A DNA stretch of 64,000 nucleotides from Candidatus Sulfopaludibacter sp. SbA3 (GTDB taxonomy: Bacteria; Acidobacteriota; Terriglobia; Bryobacterales; Bryobacteraceae). Below, in pieces: positions 1-8,690 of the stretch (the stretch's first letter is position 1; every line of letters starts with the position of its first letter). The stretch covers positions 1-64,000 of the forward strand of contig CAMDED010000016.1 of the NCBI GenBank assembly GCA_945893365.1, given 5' to 3'. Made by a program: the position numbers and the translations under genes. The notes under the pieces are model-generated. The model made no database searches, was not told where the DNA came from, and saw only the letters and a program-made list of their open reading frames with translations.

Positions 1-1332
1 CACTAGTGTCCGGTAAAGTACTTTGCAATAACATATAAGTCCTTGTGCATGAGTCGGGTAGCGTGATTTTCAGTCGGGAACGATTTGAATCGGGAATAGA
101 GGGATCGGTCTTCGGCGGCCGCTCAGCACCGCATTGACAACAATGGGGAATGCATACTGGCCGCTTCGTGTTCGCCGAACTGATCGCGCATCTTCCCCAC
201 AAGGAGTTCCAAAAGTGTGTAAAGCGCTACGACGGTGATGACCATGACAGGAGATTCTCTTGTTGGGACCAGTATCTGGCAATGGCCTTTGCTCAATTGA
301 CTTACCGCGAAAGCCTGCGGGATATCGAGGCGTGTCTGGGGGCGATGCAGGGAAAGCTTTATCATCTGGGCTTTCGCGGCAAGGTGGCGCGGTCCACGCT
401 GGCCGATGCGAACGAGGCGCATGACTGGCGCATCTTCGGCGACTTCGCGCAGTATCTGATTGGGGTAGCGCGGCTGCTGCATGCCGAAGATCCACAGAGT
501 TTGGGACTGGATCACGCTCTTTACGCGCTGGATTCCACGACCATCGACCTGTGCCTGTCGCTGTTCCCGTGGGCCAAGTTTCGCAAGCACAAGGCCGCTG
601 TCAAGATGCACACCTTGCTGGATCTGCAAGGGAACATCCCCACGTTTATCCGCATTACCAACGGAAAAGTGCATGACGTCAACATCCTCGACGAGATTGT
701 GCTGGAAGCGGGAGCGTTCTACGTCATGGACCGCGGCTACGTGGATTTCGAGCGGCTCTACGAGTTCACGCTCAGCGCGGCCTTCTTCGTCGTGCGCACC
801 AAAGCCAACGTCTTGCTAAAGCGCCGCTACTCGAATCCGGTGGACAAGACCAGCGGCGTTCGATCCGATCACACCGTCATTCTGACCGCCATCGATTCCG
901 CCAAAGCCTACCCGGAACAGTTGCGGCGCGTGAGTTATCTCGACGTGAAAACGAGGAAGCGATTCAAGTTTCTGACGAACAACTTCACGCTGCCGGCACT
1001 TACCATCGCCTTGATCTACAAGTCGCGGTGGCAGGTGGAATTGTTCTTCAAATGGATTAAGCAGCACCTGCGGATTAAAGCATTCTACGGGACCAGCGAG
1101 AACGCGGTGAAGACGCAAATCTGGATAGCCGCATCCGTTTATGTTCTGGTCGCCATCGTCCGCAAGCGACTCGGGCTGGAGGCGAGACTCTACCAAATTC
1201 TACAGATTTTGAGCGTCACGCTTTTTGAGAAAACGCCCATTTTACAGGCACTTCAAGCATCCGACTCCGACAACAATTTACCCGATACCGGCAAACAATT
1301 GAATCTATTCGACTTCTAGCCGGACACTAGTG
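1..1332 (+). mobile_element. IS4-family insertion sequence, complete
   Basis: The element is bounded by perfect 13-bp inverted repeats: CACTAGTGTCCGG at 1-13 and its reverse complement at 1320-1332. Between them lies one transposase gene that fills almost the whole length, as in simple IS elements of this family. The left repeat coincides with the first base of the window, so the left flank and any target-site duplication cannot be seen. That coincidence may also mean that a contig or scaffold edge lies at this repeated sequence. The right end is inserted in a minus-strand gene (1333-2758), whose reading frame runs on into the element and stops at 1305. Confidence 0.92.
150..1319 (+). CDS. 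IS4-family DDE transposase
   Basis: This 389-residue cut-and-paste transposase carries out transposition of the element that contains it. The catalytic triad is visible: D128 in ALDSTTID, D194 in YVMDRGYVD, and E297 inside YKSRWQVELFFKWIK. That last segment matches the IS4 signature Y-(2)-R-(3)-E-(6)-K exactly (Y290, R293, E297, K304). The N-terminal region (about 1-90, with LTYRESLRDIEACL) resembles the DUF4372 DNA-binding region common in this family. The length is normal and there is no frameshift, so the protein is probably functional. The stop codon overlaps the first base of the right inverted repeat. The ATG at 150 is the first in-frame start; I see no strong ribosome-binding site, which is typical of IS genes. 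Confidence 0.93.
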   Translation: MHTGRFVFAELIAHLPHKEFQKCVKRYDGDDHDRRFSCWDQYLAMAFAQLTYRESLRDIEACLGAMQGKLYHLGFRGKVARSTLADANEAHDWRIFGDFAQYLIGVARLLHAEDPQSLGLDHALYALDSTTIDLCLSLFPWAKFRKHKAAVKMHTLLDLQGNIPTFIRITNGKVHDVNILDEIVLEAGAFYVMDRGYVDFERLYEFTLSAAFFVVRTKANVLLKRRYSNPVDKTSGVRSDHTVILTAIDSAKAYPEQLRRVSYLDVKTRKRFKFLTNNFTLPALTIALIYKSRWQVELFFKWIKQHLRIKAFYGTSENAVKTQIWIAASVYVLVAIVRKRLGLEARLYQILQILSVTLFEKTPILQALQASDSDNNLPDTGKQLNLFDF

Positions 1333-2758
1333 GCCAAAACTAAACGTTGGTCTGTGCACGGTTCAGGTGTATTGCCCGGATCCGCGATCTGCTGCAGGTA
1401 CTTGACCGACGGCTGATGAATCCCAAACTCTCCTATTTCATAGTACGCTTTGAATCGGTTGAAGCCACGATATAGATTTTTGTTTGCTCGAAAGCCAACC
1501 GGATCCGTCATAAACCCGGGTGGCTTGGGATTCCCGCTCCTGCTGTTAAGGAATGCGTTTGCGTAGCGTCGATCAATGTCGGTGTTGACAGCGAAAACCG
1601 CTAGCCCCGGCCGGTCTGCCTCAGCGGCGGCCATCCAAGAACCCACGGTCGCGGCGCACTTGAATTGGTCCGTCAGGTAGTCGATCAACCCCTCTGACGC
1701 CCCGGACGGAATCTGGATCGCCGAGCCGTTCACCCAAGCCACTACCGTGACGTCATCGGTCAGCACGAATGTGAGCGAATCCTGGCTACTGCATTGGGTT
1801 GAGTACGTAACCGTGATCCTCGCCTTTCCGGAACGCAGAACCCTTACGCTGGCGGTTGCGCTGCCGGCCCCCGAGTCGAACGCGATCATCTCGGGAAAAT
1901 CCGTGGTCCAACTGTACGTGCCGCCTTCAGGAGAGCCCGCCGCAGTCAAAGTCGAGAGATAGGGGGAGCCCGTGTCGGGAAAAGCGCCGTCCAGCGTCAT
2001 CGGGCGACTCGTGATAGTAACGCTGGGTGTGACACACACAACCCTGAGCGCCTCTTACCGCTTCGCGAACTCGACTGAGGAGGCGTACCGGGCTGAAATC
2101 CCGTAGCTCCATTTCCGCTGGACTCAACCGCCACATCGTAGTTGCCCGGGTTCGGAGCAGTCAGATACGCTACGAACTGCGTGGGCGTGTTTCCCGCCCC
2201 AATGCGCCACGCCACCCCCGCTGGCGAGATTTCGAGCGCCGGCGGCCGAATTCCGAACCCGATTCCGGTGAACGCGACGGGCACTTCGACGTTGGATTGA
2301 TCGAACGCATTTGGCGTCATGCTGTCGATTCGCGGCGTGGCGTCGTAAACCCTGAAAGCGTTCTGGCGATCTGTGACAAAACCAGGCCAAACGCAGTTTA
2401 GGTTTCGTTGCCCGGGCTGCGCATCGGAGTTGGCGCGAAGCGTTACAGCCCGCGCTTCGCCAGCGTGGATTCCAAGCGTTATCGTGATGTCGGAGGTCGA
2501 AGTGCAGAAACTGGTGAAGCCACTGATGTCGTAGACAAAACCATACTGGTCGGTCCATGTCGCCCTGAGCAAGGCGTCCACGGGAACGTTGTCGCTGTAG
2601 ACGGCAACTTCGTCTCCACCGGGCGTCGAAGCGAGGCGCACAATGTTCTCAAGGTTAGCTACGGCATGCCCAGCCTCGAGCGGCACTTGGGCCCTCAAGA
2701 CAAAAGAGCCGAATGCCCAGATGGCGGTATGGAGGGCGCGCATCGAACGTCTTTTCAT
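1333..2758 (-). pseudogene. Secreted Ig/TIG-like protein gene, frameshifted and cut by the IS
   Basis: The reading frame starts at 2758 with a signal peptide (MKRRSMRALHTAIWAF, cleavage near VLRAQ). It continues through a TIG/IPT-like beta segment (PRIDSMTPNAF, then VPVAFTGIGFG) and leaves frame near 2050-2075, after SSSRSG. A second frame carries on from about 2055 down to the IS. It contains an Ig/Big-like stretch (YSWTTDFPEMIAFDSGAG, then SGKARITVTYSTQCSS) and a more unusual region with DRRYANAFLNSRSGNPK. One extra base near 2060 would join the two frames. The 3' end is replaced by IS sequence: the last residues (ATSVRLEVE) are encoded by the inverted repeat, with the stop at 1305. Function is unknown; it was probably an exported or surface protein. 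Both lesions suggest the gene is dead. Confidence 0.7.
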
Positions 2759-3420
2759 TTGGATCCTTGGTCTGAATCCGATATCGGTTTATCGGTCGAA
2801 AAGCGCTGCCAAGGCGTCATATCGGGCGCTTGGATACTGCCGCTCAAGATCTCAGCTACAGAGTACGCCGAAAGGCAAGAAGCCTGAGCATTCGCCGTTA
2901 AAATTGAGAGAGCGTCCCGGACCAAGCGGGTGCGGCGCTCGCCCAAGCGGGATGCGCACCAGCCTGACCAAATTTGTTGAGCAGTCGTCTGAGGGGCAGG
3001 CGACCGGTTTGCTCTGATCTTTTCGTACTTCCTCTCAAATTTGTCTAAACGGCCCGCAGAGTCGATCAGCCGCCGAATGCCCGCAAAAACGGAGACGGTG
3101 GGACCGGATTTCCACTCGGATGTCGCGTTTGTGCGTCGAGCGCGTTTGGAACTTGTGCCGGCAGGCACAACGCTCAATTCTTTGTATGAGGGATGAATGC
3201 CGACTTCATTGGACTGCGAAATACTTCTAAACCCATAGTGTGCCATAGAAAACAACATTCGTGATTCTGCGCCGCCGCTACGAAAATACCGACCTCGAAG
3301 GCCCGCCATATCAATGAGTTCCCCAGCACCCCTGCCAAACTCAATGATAAAATCCGAGGCGCGGCACCCATTTTCATCCGTCCCGATGACGGCCCCGCAT
3401 GGTCCGTGAAGTTGAGTCAC
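2755..3420 (-). CDS. Doubtful hypothetical protein upstream of the broken secreted gene
   Basis: This open frame of 221 codons has a stop that overlaps the start of the next minus-strand gene by ATGA (2755-2758), which is the main argument for it. I recognise no family, signal peptide or membrane segment. The sequence is rich in Arg and Ser and has no clear secondary-structure pattern. Several other frames are also open over parts of this region, so it may be non-coding DNA or an eroded gene. If it is not a gene, the interval 2759-3822 has no gene and holds only the direct repeat described below. Confidence 0.25.
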   Translation of the reverse strand: MTQLHGPCGAVIGTDENGCRASDFIIEFGRGAGELIDMAGLRGRYFRSGGAESRMLFSMAHYGFRSISQSNEVGIHPSYKELSVVPAGTSSKRARRTNATSEWKSGPTVSVFAGIRRLIDSAGRLDKFERKYEKIRANRSPAPQTTAQQIWSGWCASRLGERRTRLVRDALSILTANAQASCLSAYSVAEILSGSIQAPDMTPWQRFSTDKPISDSDQGSK

Positions 3421-3540
3421 GGACTTTCAACTATTTCTTCTCCTGTCGTGAGCGGCACTTAAGCCTCTGGCCGCCGGTGTCCCGGCTTGATGCGCGGTAT
3501 CCTGTGGCTGACGATGCTCTCGAATTTACCCCCCCAACGC

Positions 3541-3573
3541 GCCAATTACAGAAAGTTTACTCTCTGCGTCACC
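3541..3573. repeat. Direct repeat copy 1
   Basis: The block starts GCCAATTACAGAAAGTTTAC and continues TCTCTGCGTCACC. It recurs with a few substitutions at 3634-3666, 93 bp downstream. It lies outside any gene. Confidence 0.75.
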
Positions 3574-3633
3574 CCCCCTCTCTGTGGGCCCGCGCCGAAG
3601 CCCGCGCTCCTCCCCGCGGCTGGAGGAAATTTC

Positions 3634-3666
3634 GCCAATCACAAAAAGTTTACTCTCTGCGCCACC
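3634..3666. repeat. Direct repeat copy 2
   Basis: The block starts GCCAATCACAAAAAGTTTAC and continues TCTCTGCGCCACC. It differs from copy 1 at only three positions over 33 bases. The conserved core AAAGTTTACTCTCTGCG is identical in both. Confidence 0.75.
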
Positions 3667-3822
3667 CAAGCGTAACATGTTGACAAAAAGGCTCTTGAAG
3701 GTAGCGATGGCAAGCCGGGCGTGTCGGAGGGCTGTCCGATGGCACAAGTTTTCCACAGGCTGGCACACGCCCCCACCGGGGTGGACATGTTAGATTTAGG
3801 TATCCGGTTCTTGTTCTCGACA

Positions 3823-4638
3823 ATGACAAACGGTGACGCAGGCGGGAAGTTTCAGTCGCTCGTGGATCTGATGGCGCGCCTCCGGGCGCCGGATGGTTGC
3901 CCCTGGGACCGGGAGCAGACTTTCGACTCGATCAAGCCCTACCTGCTCGAAGAAACCTACGAAGTAATGGACGCCATCGACGCGCGCGACTGGCCGTCGC
4001 TTGGCGGCGAACTTGGCGACCTCCTGCTGCAATCCGTCTTCTTCGCCCAAATGGCGTCCGAACAGGGACTCTTCGACATCGGAGATTCCATCGACGCCAT
4101 CAACCGGAAGCTGGTGCGCCGCCATCCCCATGTTTTCGGCGGGCAAATTGCCGAGACCGAGGCCGACGTCCGCAAGATCTGGAGCCAGGTGAAGGCCGAG
4201 GAGCGTAGCGGGGACGCAAAAGCCCCAAGCGGCGAACCGAAGAGCTCGTCACTGCTCGCGACCGTCCCCCGCACCCTTCCGGCACTCGTCGAAGCCCAGC
4301 AGATCAGTTCGCGCGCCGCGCTAACCGGATTCGACTGGGATTCACCGGACCAGGTTGTCGAGAAGTTGCACGAGGAACTGGCTGAGTTCAAAGAAGCCGC
4401 TCACAGCGGCTCCAGGGAAGAGGTGGAGGGAGAGTTGGGCGACTTGCTGTTCGTGCTGGTCAACCTTGCGCGGTTCGTGAAGGTGGACCCGGAACAGGCC
4501 CTTCGCAAGAGCAACGCAAAGTTCCGCGCGCGCTTCGGATACATCGAGCGGAAACTCGCGGAAACCGGCCGGGCGCCGGCGGATGCAACGCTCGCTGAAA
4601 TGGAGTCGCTCTGGCAGGAGGCGAAGACGCGGCCGTGA
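3823..4638 (+). CDS. mazG: Nucleoside triphosphate pyrophosphohydrolase MazG
   Basis: MazG hydrolyses (d)NTPs to NMPs and pyrophosphate, acting in the cytoplasm in house-cleaning and stringent-response tuning. The protein of about 271 residues has the two tandem MazG domains of the full-length family. The first (about 8-110) has CPWDREQTF and the metal-binding EExxE...ExxD set (E43, E44, E47, E63, D66, in LLEETYEVMD and GELGDLL). The second (about 165-260) has LHEELAEFKEA and GELGDLLFVLVN. I start it at ATG 3823 because homologues begin shortly before the FxxLVDLMARLRAP segment; in-frame ATGs at 3787 and 3721 would add a leader unlike the family. The stop overlaps the GTG start of the next gene, so translation is probably coupled. 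Confidence 0.93.
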   Translation: MTNGDAGGKFQSLVDLMARLRAPDGCPWDREQTFDSIKPYLLEETYEVMDAIDARDWPSLGGELGDLLLQSVFFAQMASEQGLFDIGDSIDAINRKLVRRHPHVFGGQIAETEADVRKIWSQVKAEERSGDAKAPSGEPKSSSLLATVPRTLPALVEAQQISSRAALTGFDWDSPDQVVEKLHEELAEFKEAAHSGSREEVEGELGDLLFVLVNLARFVKVDPEQALRKSNAKFRARFGYIERKLAETGRAPADATLAEMESLWQEAKTRP

Positions 4639-5402
4639 GCGCGAAACCGGAAATCGAGATACGGGCGCTGACGACGCACCGCGAGTTCGCCGAAGCCGTC
4701 GAGATTCAGCGCGAAATCTGGGGATTCGCGGACCTGGAGTTGTTGCCGGTCCGCCTGTTCGTGGTTGCGGAGAAGGTCGGCGGACACGTCTTCGGGGCCT
4801 ATCACGGCTCCCGCATGGTCGCATTTCTTCTGGCGATCCCGGGCCTCAGGGGCGGCTCGAGGTTCTACCTGCATAGCCACATGCTCGGCGTGCTGAAGGA
4901 GTACAACGATCTCGGCATTGGGCGGCTGCTGAAGCTCAGGCAGCGCGAAGACGCCGTCGCCCGCGGCATTGAGCTCGTCGAATGGACGTTCGATCCGCTC
5001 GAGCTGAAGAACGCGTTCTTCAATCTGGAACGTCTGGGCGCGATCATCCGCCGCTACGTCGAAAACCAGTACGGCGTCTCCACCAGCTTCCTGCACGGCG
5101 GCTTGCCGACCGACCGCTGTACCGCCGAATGGTGGGTGTCGAGCGAGCGCGTAAAGGCGCTCCTCGAAAACCGTCCGTTCCAAAGGCCGCTCATCGAAGA
5201 GCGCATCGCGGTTCCCGTTGGGATCGCCCGCCTCAAGACCGAAGACCCGAAGGAAGCCAAGAGAATTCAGCAGCGCGTCCGCGAAAGTTTCACCGCCGGA
5301 TTCCGCCGCGGCTTGGCGGTGGTGGGCTTCGAGAGATCCGAAGATTTCGGCACATACCTTCTGGGGCCTTGGCATGAGGCTTGGAAACAGCATGAGGCTT
5401 GA
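4635..5402 (+). CDS. GNAT-family acyltransferase (COG3375 type)
   Basis: This 255-residue protein resembles the COG3375 group of GNAT N-acyltransferases. It has the acyl-CoA-fold features FGAYHGSRMVAFLLAIPG (beta strands 2-4), HSHMLGVLKEYNDLGIGRLLK (pyrophosphate-binding loop) and VEWTFDPLELKNAFFNLERLG, which is strongly conserved in this group. It starts with GTG in a GTGA overlap with the mazG stop. The next gene encodes an OSBS/N-succinylamino acid racemase. In Geobacillus, a GNAT enzyme encoded next to such a racemase succinylates D-amino acids so that they can be racemised and hydrolysed to L-amino acids. I infer a similar N-succinyltransferase role here from context; the substrate cannot be read from the sequence. 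Confidence 0.8.
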   Translation: MSAKPEIEIRALTTHREFAEAVEIQREIWGFADLELLPVRLFVVAEKVGGHVFGAYHGSRMVAFLLAIPGLRGGSRFYLHSHMLGVLKEYNDLGIGRLLKLRQREDAVARGIELVEWTFDPLELKNAFFNLERLGAIIRRYVENQYGVSTSFLHGGLPTDRCTAEWWVSSERVKALLENRPFQRPLIEERIAVPVGIARLKTEDPKEAKRIQQRVRESFTAGFRRGLAVVGFERSEDFGTYLLGPWHEAWKQHEA

Positions 5403-6504
5403 ACAAATCGTCCTCCGCCAGATTCGCATGCCTCTCGTGCACTTCTTCGAAACCAGCTTCGGCCGCACATCCTCGCGCGATATCGTGCTCGTCGAAGTGC
5501 GCGCAGGCGGCCTGTCCGGCTGGGGTGAGGTGACGGCCGGCGAGAATCCGTTCTACAACGAGGAATGGACCGAATCCGCGTGGATGATCCTTCGAGATTA
5601 CGCCGCGCCGCGCGTTCTGGGCGGGTATGAACTGAGCGGCGCGGACGCCACCGCGCCTCGCTTTGCGCACATCCGGGGGCACCGCATGGCGACCGGCGGA
5701 CTCGAGGCCGCCGTCTGGGACCTCGAAGCGCGCATGGCGGGAAAGCCGCTCTACCAGCACATCGGCGGCGGCGCGCGGCTCGAAATCCCCTGCGGCGTTT
5801 CGATCGGCATTCAGGAGTCGGTCGCGCAGCTTCTCGAGAAAATCGAGCTTGAGCTCGCCGCCGGCTATCAGCGCATTAAGATGAAGATCAAGCCGGGCTG
5901 GGACGTGGACGTCATCAGGCAGGTGCGCGAGCGCTTTCCTTCCGCGCGCCTCATGGCGGACGCTAACTCAGCCTATACGCTCGCCGACACGGATCATCTG
6001 AAGAAGCTCGATGAGTTCTTTCTGATGATGATCGAGCAACCCCTCGGCCACGACGACATCATCGACCACGCCGTGCTGCAATCGAAGCTCGACACGCCTA
6101 TCTGTCTCGATGAGTGCATCCGTTCCGCGCGTCACGCCGAGCAGGCCATCCTGCTGCGCGCCTGCGGGATCATCAACATCAAACTCGGCCGCGTCGGCGG
6201 CTTTCGGGAAGCCAAGCGCGTGCATGACGCCGCTCTTGCCGCGGGCATTCCCGTGTGGTGCGGCGGGATGCTCGAAGCCGGCATCGGCCGTGCCCACAAC
6301 GTGGCGCTATCCACGCTTCCCGGTTTTACGCTGCCTGGAGACGTGTCGGCGAGCAAACGTTACTGGGCCCGCGACATCATCGTGCCTCCCGTCGAAACCA
6401 CGCCCTGGGGGACGATCAAGGTTCGCGAGGCCGCGGGCTTCGGATACGAGATCGATCACGACTTCCTGCGCTCGATCGCGGTTCGAGAGGAGACCCTCGG
6501 TTGA
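5392..6504 (+). CDS. menC: o-Succinylbenzoate synthase / N-succinylamino acid racemase
   Basis: This enolase-superfamily enzyme of about 370 residues belongs to the OSBS/NSAR branch. Its N-terminal capping domain begins MRLEQIVLRQIRMPL. The barrel carries the family residues: KMK (K163, K165), the metal ligand D190 in MADANSAY, IEQPL, LDECIRS and the C-terminal lysine in INIKLGRVGG. It makes o-succinylbenzoate for menaquinone, racemises N-succinylamino acids, or does both. No other men gene is nearby, and the adjacent GNAT gene argues for the racemase role. I chose ATG 5392, which overlaps the previous gene by 11 bp; ATG 5374 is also in frame and lies within a short tandem repeat (CATGAGGCTTG twice). 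The stop overlaps the TTG of the next gene. Confidence 0.87.
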   Translation: MRLEQIVLRQIRMPLVHFFETSFGRTSSRDIVLVEVRAGGLSGWGEVTAGENPFYNEEWTESAWMILRDYAAPRVLGGYELSGADATAPRFAHIRGHRMATGGLEAAVWDLEARMAGKPLYQHIGGGARLEIPCGVSIGIQESVAQLLEKIELELAAGYQRIKMKIKPGWDVDVIRQVRERFPSARLMADANSAYTLADTDHLKKLDEFFLMMIEQPLGHDDIIDHAVLQSKLDTPICLDECIRSARHAEQAILLRACGIINIKLGRVGGFREAKRVHDAALAAGIPVWCGGMLEAGIGRAHNVALSTLPGFTLPGDVSASKRYWARDIIVPPVETTPWGTIKVREAAGFGYEIDHDFLRSIAVREETLG

Positions 6505-7394
6505 AGTCCGATGCGAAAGCCGGAGCGTTGCTCTACTTCCTGATCGCCGTAATGCTCCTGCTCTGGTCGGCCAATTTCATCATTGGCAAGATCGCGCTCC
6601 GGCAGTTTCCGCCGCTCATCCTGGGAGGCTTGCGCGTGTCGCTCGCGGGGGCTTTCATCCTGCCCCTTTATCTGCGGCAGTCGTGGCGGGAGGGCACGGC
6701 CGGGCACTGGGCGGACGCTCCGCTGCTGCTTCTGCTCGGCGTCGTGGGCGTTGCGATGAATCAGCTTACGTTTGTGCTTGGGCTCAGCCTCACGACGGTC
6801 GCCCACTCCGCCATTATCATCGGCCTTACGCCCATATTCGTCCTCCTGATCGCCGCCGTCATGAAGCAGGAGAAAATGACCGCGCGGCGCGCCGCCGGCA
6901 TGGCAGTTGCCCTCGTGGGCGTCGCGATCCTCAACAGCGCCACGCAAACGGGAGCCGGCGGCGTATCCAGCATAACCGGAGACATCTTCATCAGCTTCGC
7001 GGCGATTTCGTTCGCCTGGTTTACCGTGGTAGGGAAGGGTGTGACCCAGCGGCAGAACTCGATCACCGTCAACACCTTCGCCTACGTGGGCGCCGCGATA
7101 GCGTTCGCCCCTGTGATCCTCTGGCAGTCGCGCGGTTTCGACTTCCGCGCGGTAACCACGATGGGCTGGATCACGGTGGGCTATATGGCGTTGTTTCCGT
7201 CCGTCATCTGTTACCTTATTTACTACTGGGCGCTGACCAAAATTCCGGCATCCAAGCTGTCGGCGTTCACTTACATCCAGCCGCTCCTCACGACGCTGAT
7301 AGGCATGGCCGTGCTGGGCGAGCACATGACTGCGCACCTGGTCGCCGGTGGAACCGTCATTTTCGGCGGCGTGTATCTTACGGAGCGGAGCTAG
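6501..7394 (+). CDS. EamA/DMT-family inner-membrane transporter
   Basis: This protein of about 297 residues has ten predicted hydrophobic helices in two EamA repeats. The first repeat begins LLYFLIAVMLLLWSANFI and the second begins near GDIFISFAAISFAWFT. Members export or import small metabolites such as amino acids, purines or drugs. I start it at TTG 6501, in a TTGA overlap with the menC stop, behind GAGAGGAG at 6485-6492. A much longer upstream extension in this frame only reads the menC coding region antiparallel to sense. The coupling with the GNAT and racemase genes suggests an amino-acid-related substrate, which is inference. Confidence 0.87.
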   Translation: MKSDAKAGALLYFLIAVMLLLWSANFIIGKIALRQFPPLILGGLRVSLAGAFILPLYLRQSWREGTAGHWADAPLLLLLGVVGVAMNQLTFVLGLSLTTVAHSAIIIGLTPIFVLLIAAVMKQEKMTARRAAGMAVALVGVAILNSATQTGAGGVSSITGDIFISFAAISFAWFTVVGKGVTQRQNSITVNTFAYVGAAIAFAPVILWQSRGFDFRAVTTMGWITVGYMALFPSVICYLIYYWALTKIPASKLSAFTYIQPLLTTLIGMAVLGEHMTAHLVAGGTVIFGGVYLTERS

Positions 7395-8690
7395 ATGGCT
7401 TCCTTTGCCCAAGTGCTGCGCACGAACCGGAACTACCGCTTTACGTGGATCGGGCAGGTGGTAAGCGAGATCGGCGACCACTTCAACAATATCGCCGTCT
7501 TCAGCCTCGCGCTCGCCAACACGAAGTCCGGCCTCGTCGTGAGCGGAGTGATGCTGTCGCGGGCTATTCCCGCTGTCCTTGCCAGCCCGCTCGCCGGCGT
7601 GCTTCTGGATCGCCTCGACCGGAAGCGCGTCATGATCTGGAGCGACGTGGTCCGCGCATTCGTCGCCCTCGCCTTTATCTTCACCGTGCACCGCGACGAC
7701 ACCTGGTTGCTTTACCTGCTGAGCGGTCTGCTGATGTCCGCGTCGCCCTTCTTCACAAGCGGCCGTGCGGCGATTCTGCCCGCCATCACGAGCAAGGAAG
7801 AACTGCACACGGCGAACGCCCTGACACAGACCACGCAGTGGACCACGCTCACCCTCGGTACGTTTCTCGCCGGAGCTACTGTGACGCAGTTCGGCTTCCA
7901 GTGGGCATTTTTCCTCAACGCGCTTTCCTTCGCATTCTCCGCGTGGTCCATTTCGAAGCTGCGCGTCGAGGGCGGCAGTTTCCGCGCGAAGTCGGACGCG
8001 CTCACCGAGAATGAAGTTGTGCGCCCTTGGCACGAGTATCGGGAAGGATTGCGATACATGCGGGCGACGCCTCTTGTGTTCGCGATCTCACTCGTCGGAA
8101 TGGGGTGGGCAACCGGCGGCGGAGCGGCGCAAATCCTGTTCAGCGTGTTCGGCGAGCTGGTGTTCCACAAGGGGGCGGCGGGGATCGGCATTATCTGGGG
8201 CTGCGCGGGAATCGGCCTGCTCATCGGCGGCACGTTCGCGCATTGGCTCAGCGGCCGGATCGGATTCGAAGGGTACAAGCGCACGGTGATTTTCTGCTAT
8301 ATCGTCCATGGCGGCGCTTATATCCTGTTCAGCCAGGCCCGGGAGTTTTGGGTCGCCCTGCTTTACATCGCCCTCTCCCGCGCCGCCGTCGCCGTGAGCG
8401 CGGTCATGAACTTTTCACAGTTGCTGCGGCACGTTCCCGACAAGTTTCGGGGTCGCGTATTCTCCACCGTCGAATCGATGGTCTGGTCTACCATGATGGT
8501 TTCGATGGCGGCGGCTGGAATCGCTTCCGAGCACTACAGTCCGAGAACGATCGGCGCAGTTGCGGGCGCCCTCAGTTCCACCACGGCGCTGTTCTGGGGC
8601 TGGGCCTATTGGACGGGGCGGCTTCCCGAGCCGCCGGTCGAGGGCGTGGAAGCGAAAGAGGTTGAGGTCCATGGCGAACCCACGGTCTGA
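7395..8690 (+). CDS. MFS transporter (EntS/MFS_3-like exporter)
   Basis: This 431-residue major facilitator protein has about twelve membrane segments. The loop 2-3 signature is present as GVLLDRLDRKRVM, and MFS_3/EntS-type exporters share the FRTWIGQVVSEIGDHFNN-like N-terminus and the VPDKFRGRVFSTVESM segment seen near residues 345-360. The family pumps siderophores, macrolides or other small molecules outward. The ATG directly follows the stop of the EamA gene, with GGAG 6 nt upstream, so the two permeases are co-translated. The 3' end overlaps the SDR gene by 20 bp. Confidence 0.87.
   Translation: MASFAQVLRTNRNYRFTWIGQVVSEIGDHFNNIAVFSLALANTKSGLVVSGVMLSRAIPAVLASPLAGVLLDRLDRKRVMIWSDVVRAFVALAFIFTVHRDDTWLLYLLSGLLMSASPFFTSGRAAILPAITSKEELHTANALTQTTQWTTLTLGTFLAGATVTQFGFQWAFFLNALSFAFSAWSISKLRVEGGSFRAKSDALTENEVVRPWHEYREGLRYMRATPLVFAISLVGMGWATGGGAAQILFSVFGELVFHKGAAGIGIIWGCAGIGLLIGGTFAHWLSGRIGFEGYKRTVIFCYIVHGGAYILFSQAREFWVALLYIALSRAAVAVSAVMNFSQLLRHVPDKFRGRVFSTVESMVWSTMMVSMAAAGIASEHYSPRTIGAVAGALSSTTALFWGWAYWTGRLPEPPVEGVEAKEVEVHGEPTV

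Larger units (their letters stand above)
3421..3822. other. Intergenic region upstream of mazG
   Basis: There is no convincing gene in these 400 bases. They contain a 33-bp direct repeat (3541-3573 and 3634-3666). A TTGACA hexamer lies at 3680-3685 with only a poor -10 (TAGCGA, 3702-3707), so a promoter for the plus-strand run that begins with mazG is possible but not shown. Short open frames here contain the repeat translated twice (QKVYSLRHP), which reflects the DNA repeat rather than a protein. Confidence 0.5.

Noticed and set aside
6456-8033. A 525-codon open frame antisense to the EamA and MFS genes
   Set aside because: The translation is dominated by Arg, Glu, His and Gly with no family features, and two recognisable membrane transporters occupy the other strand.
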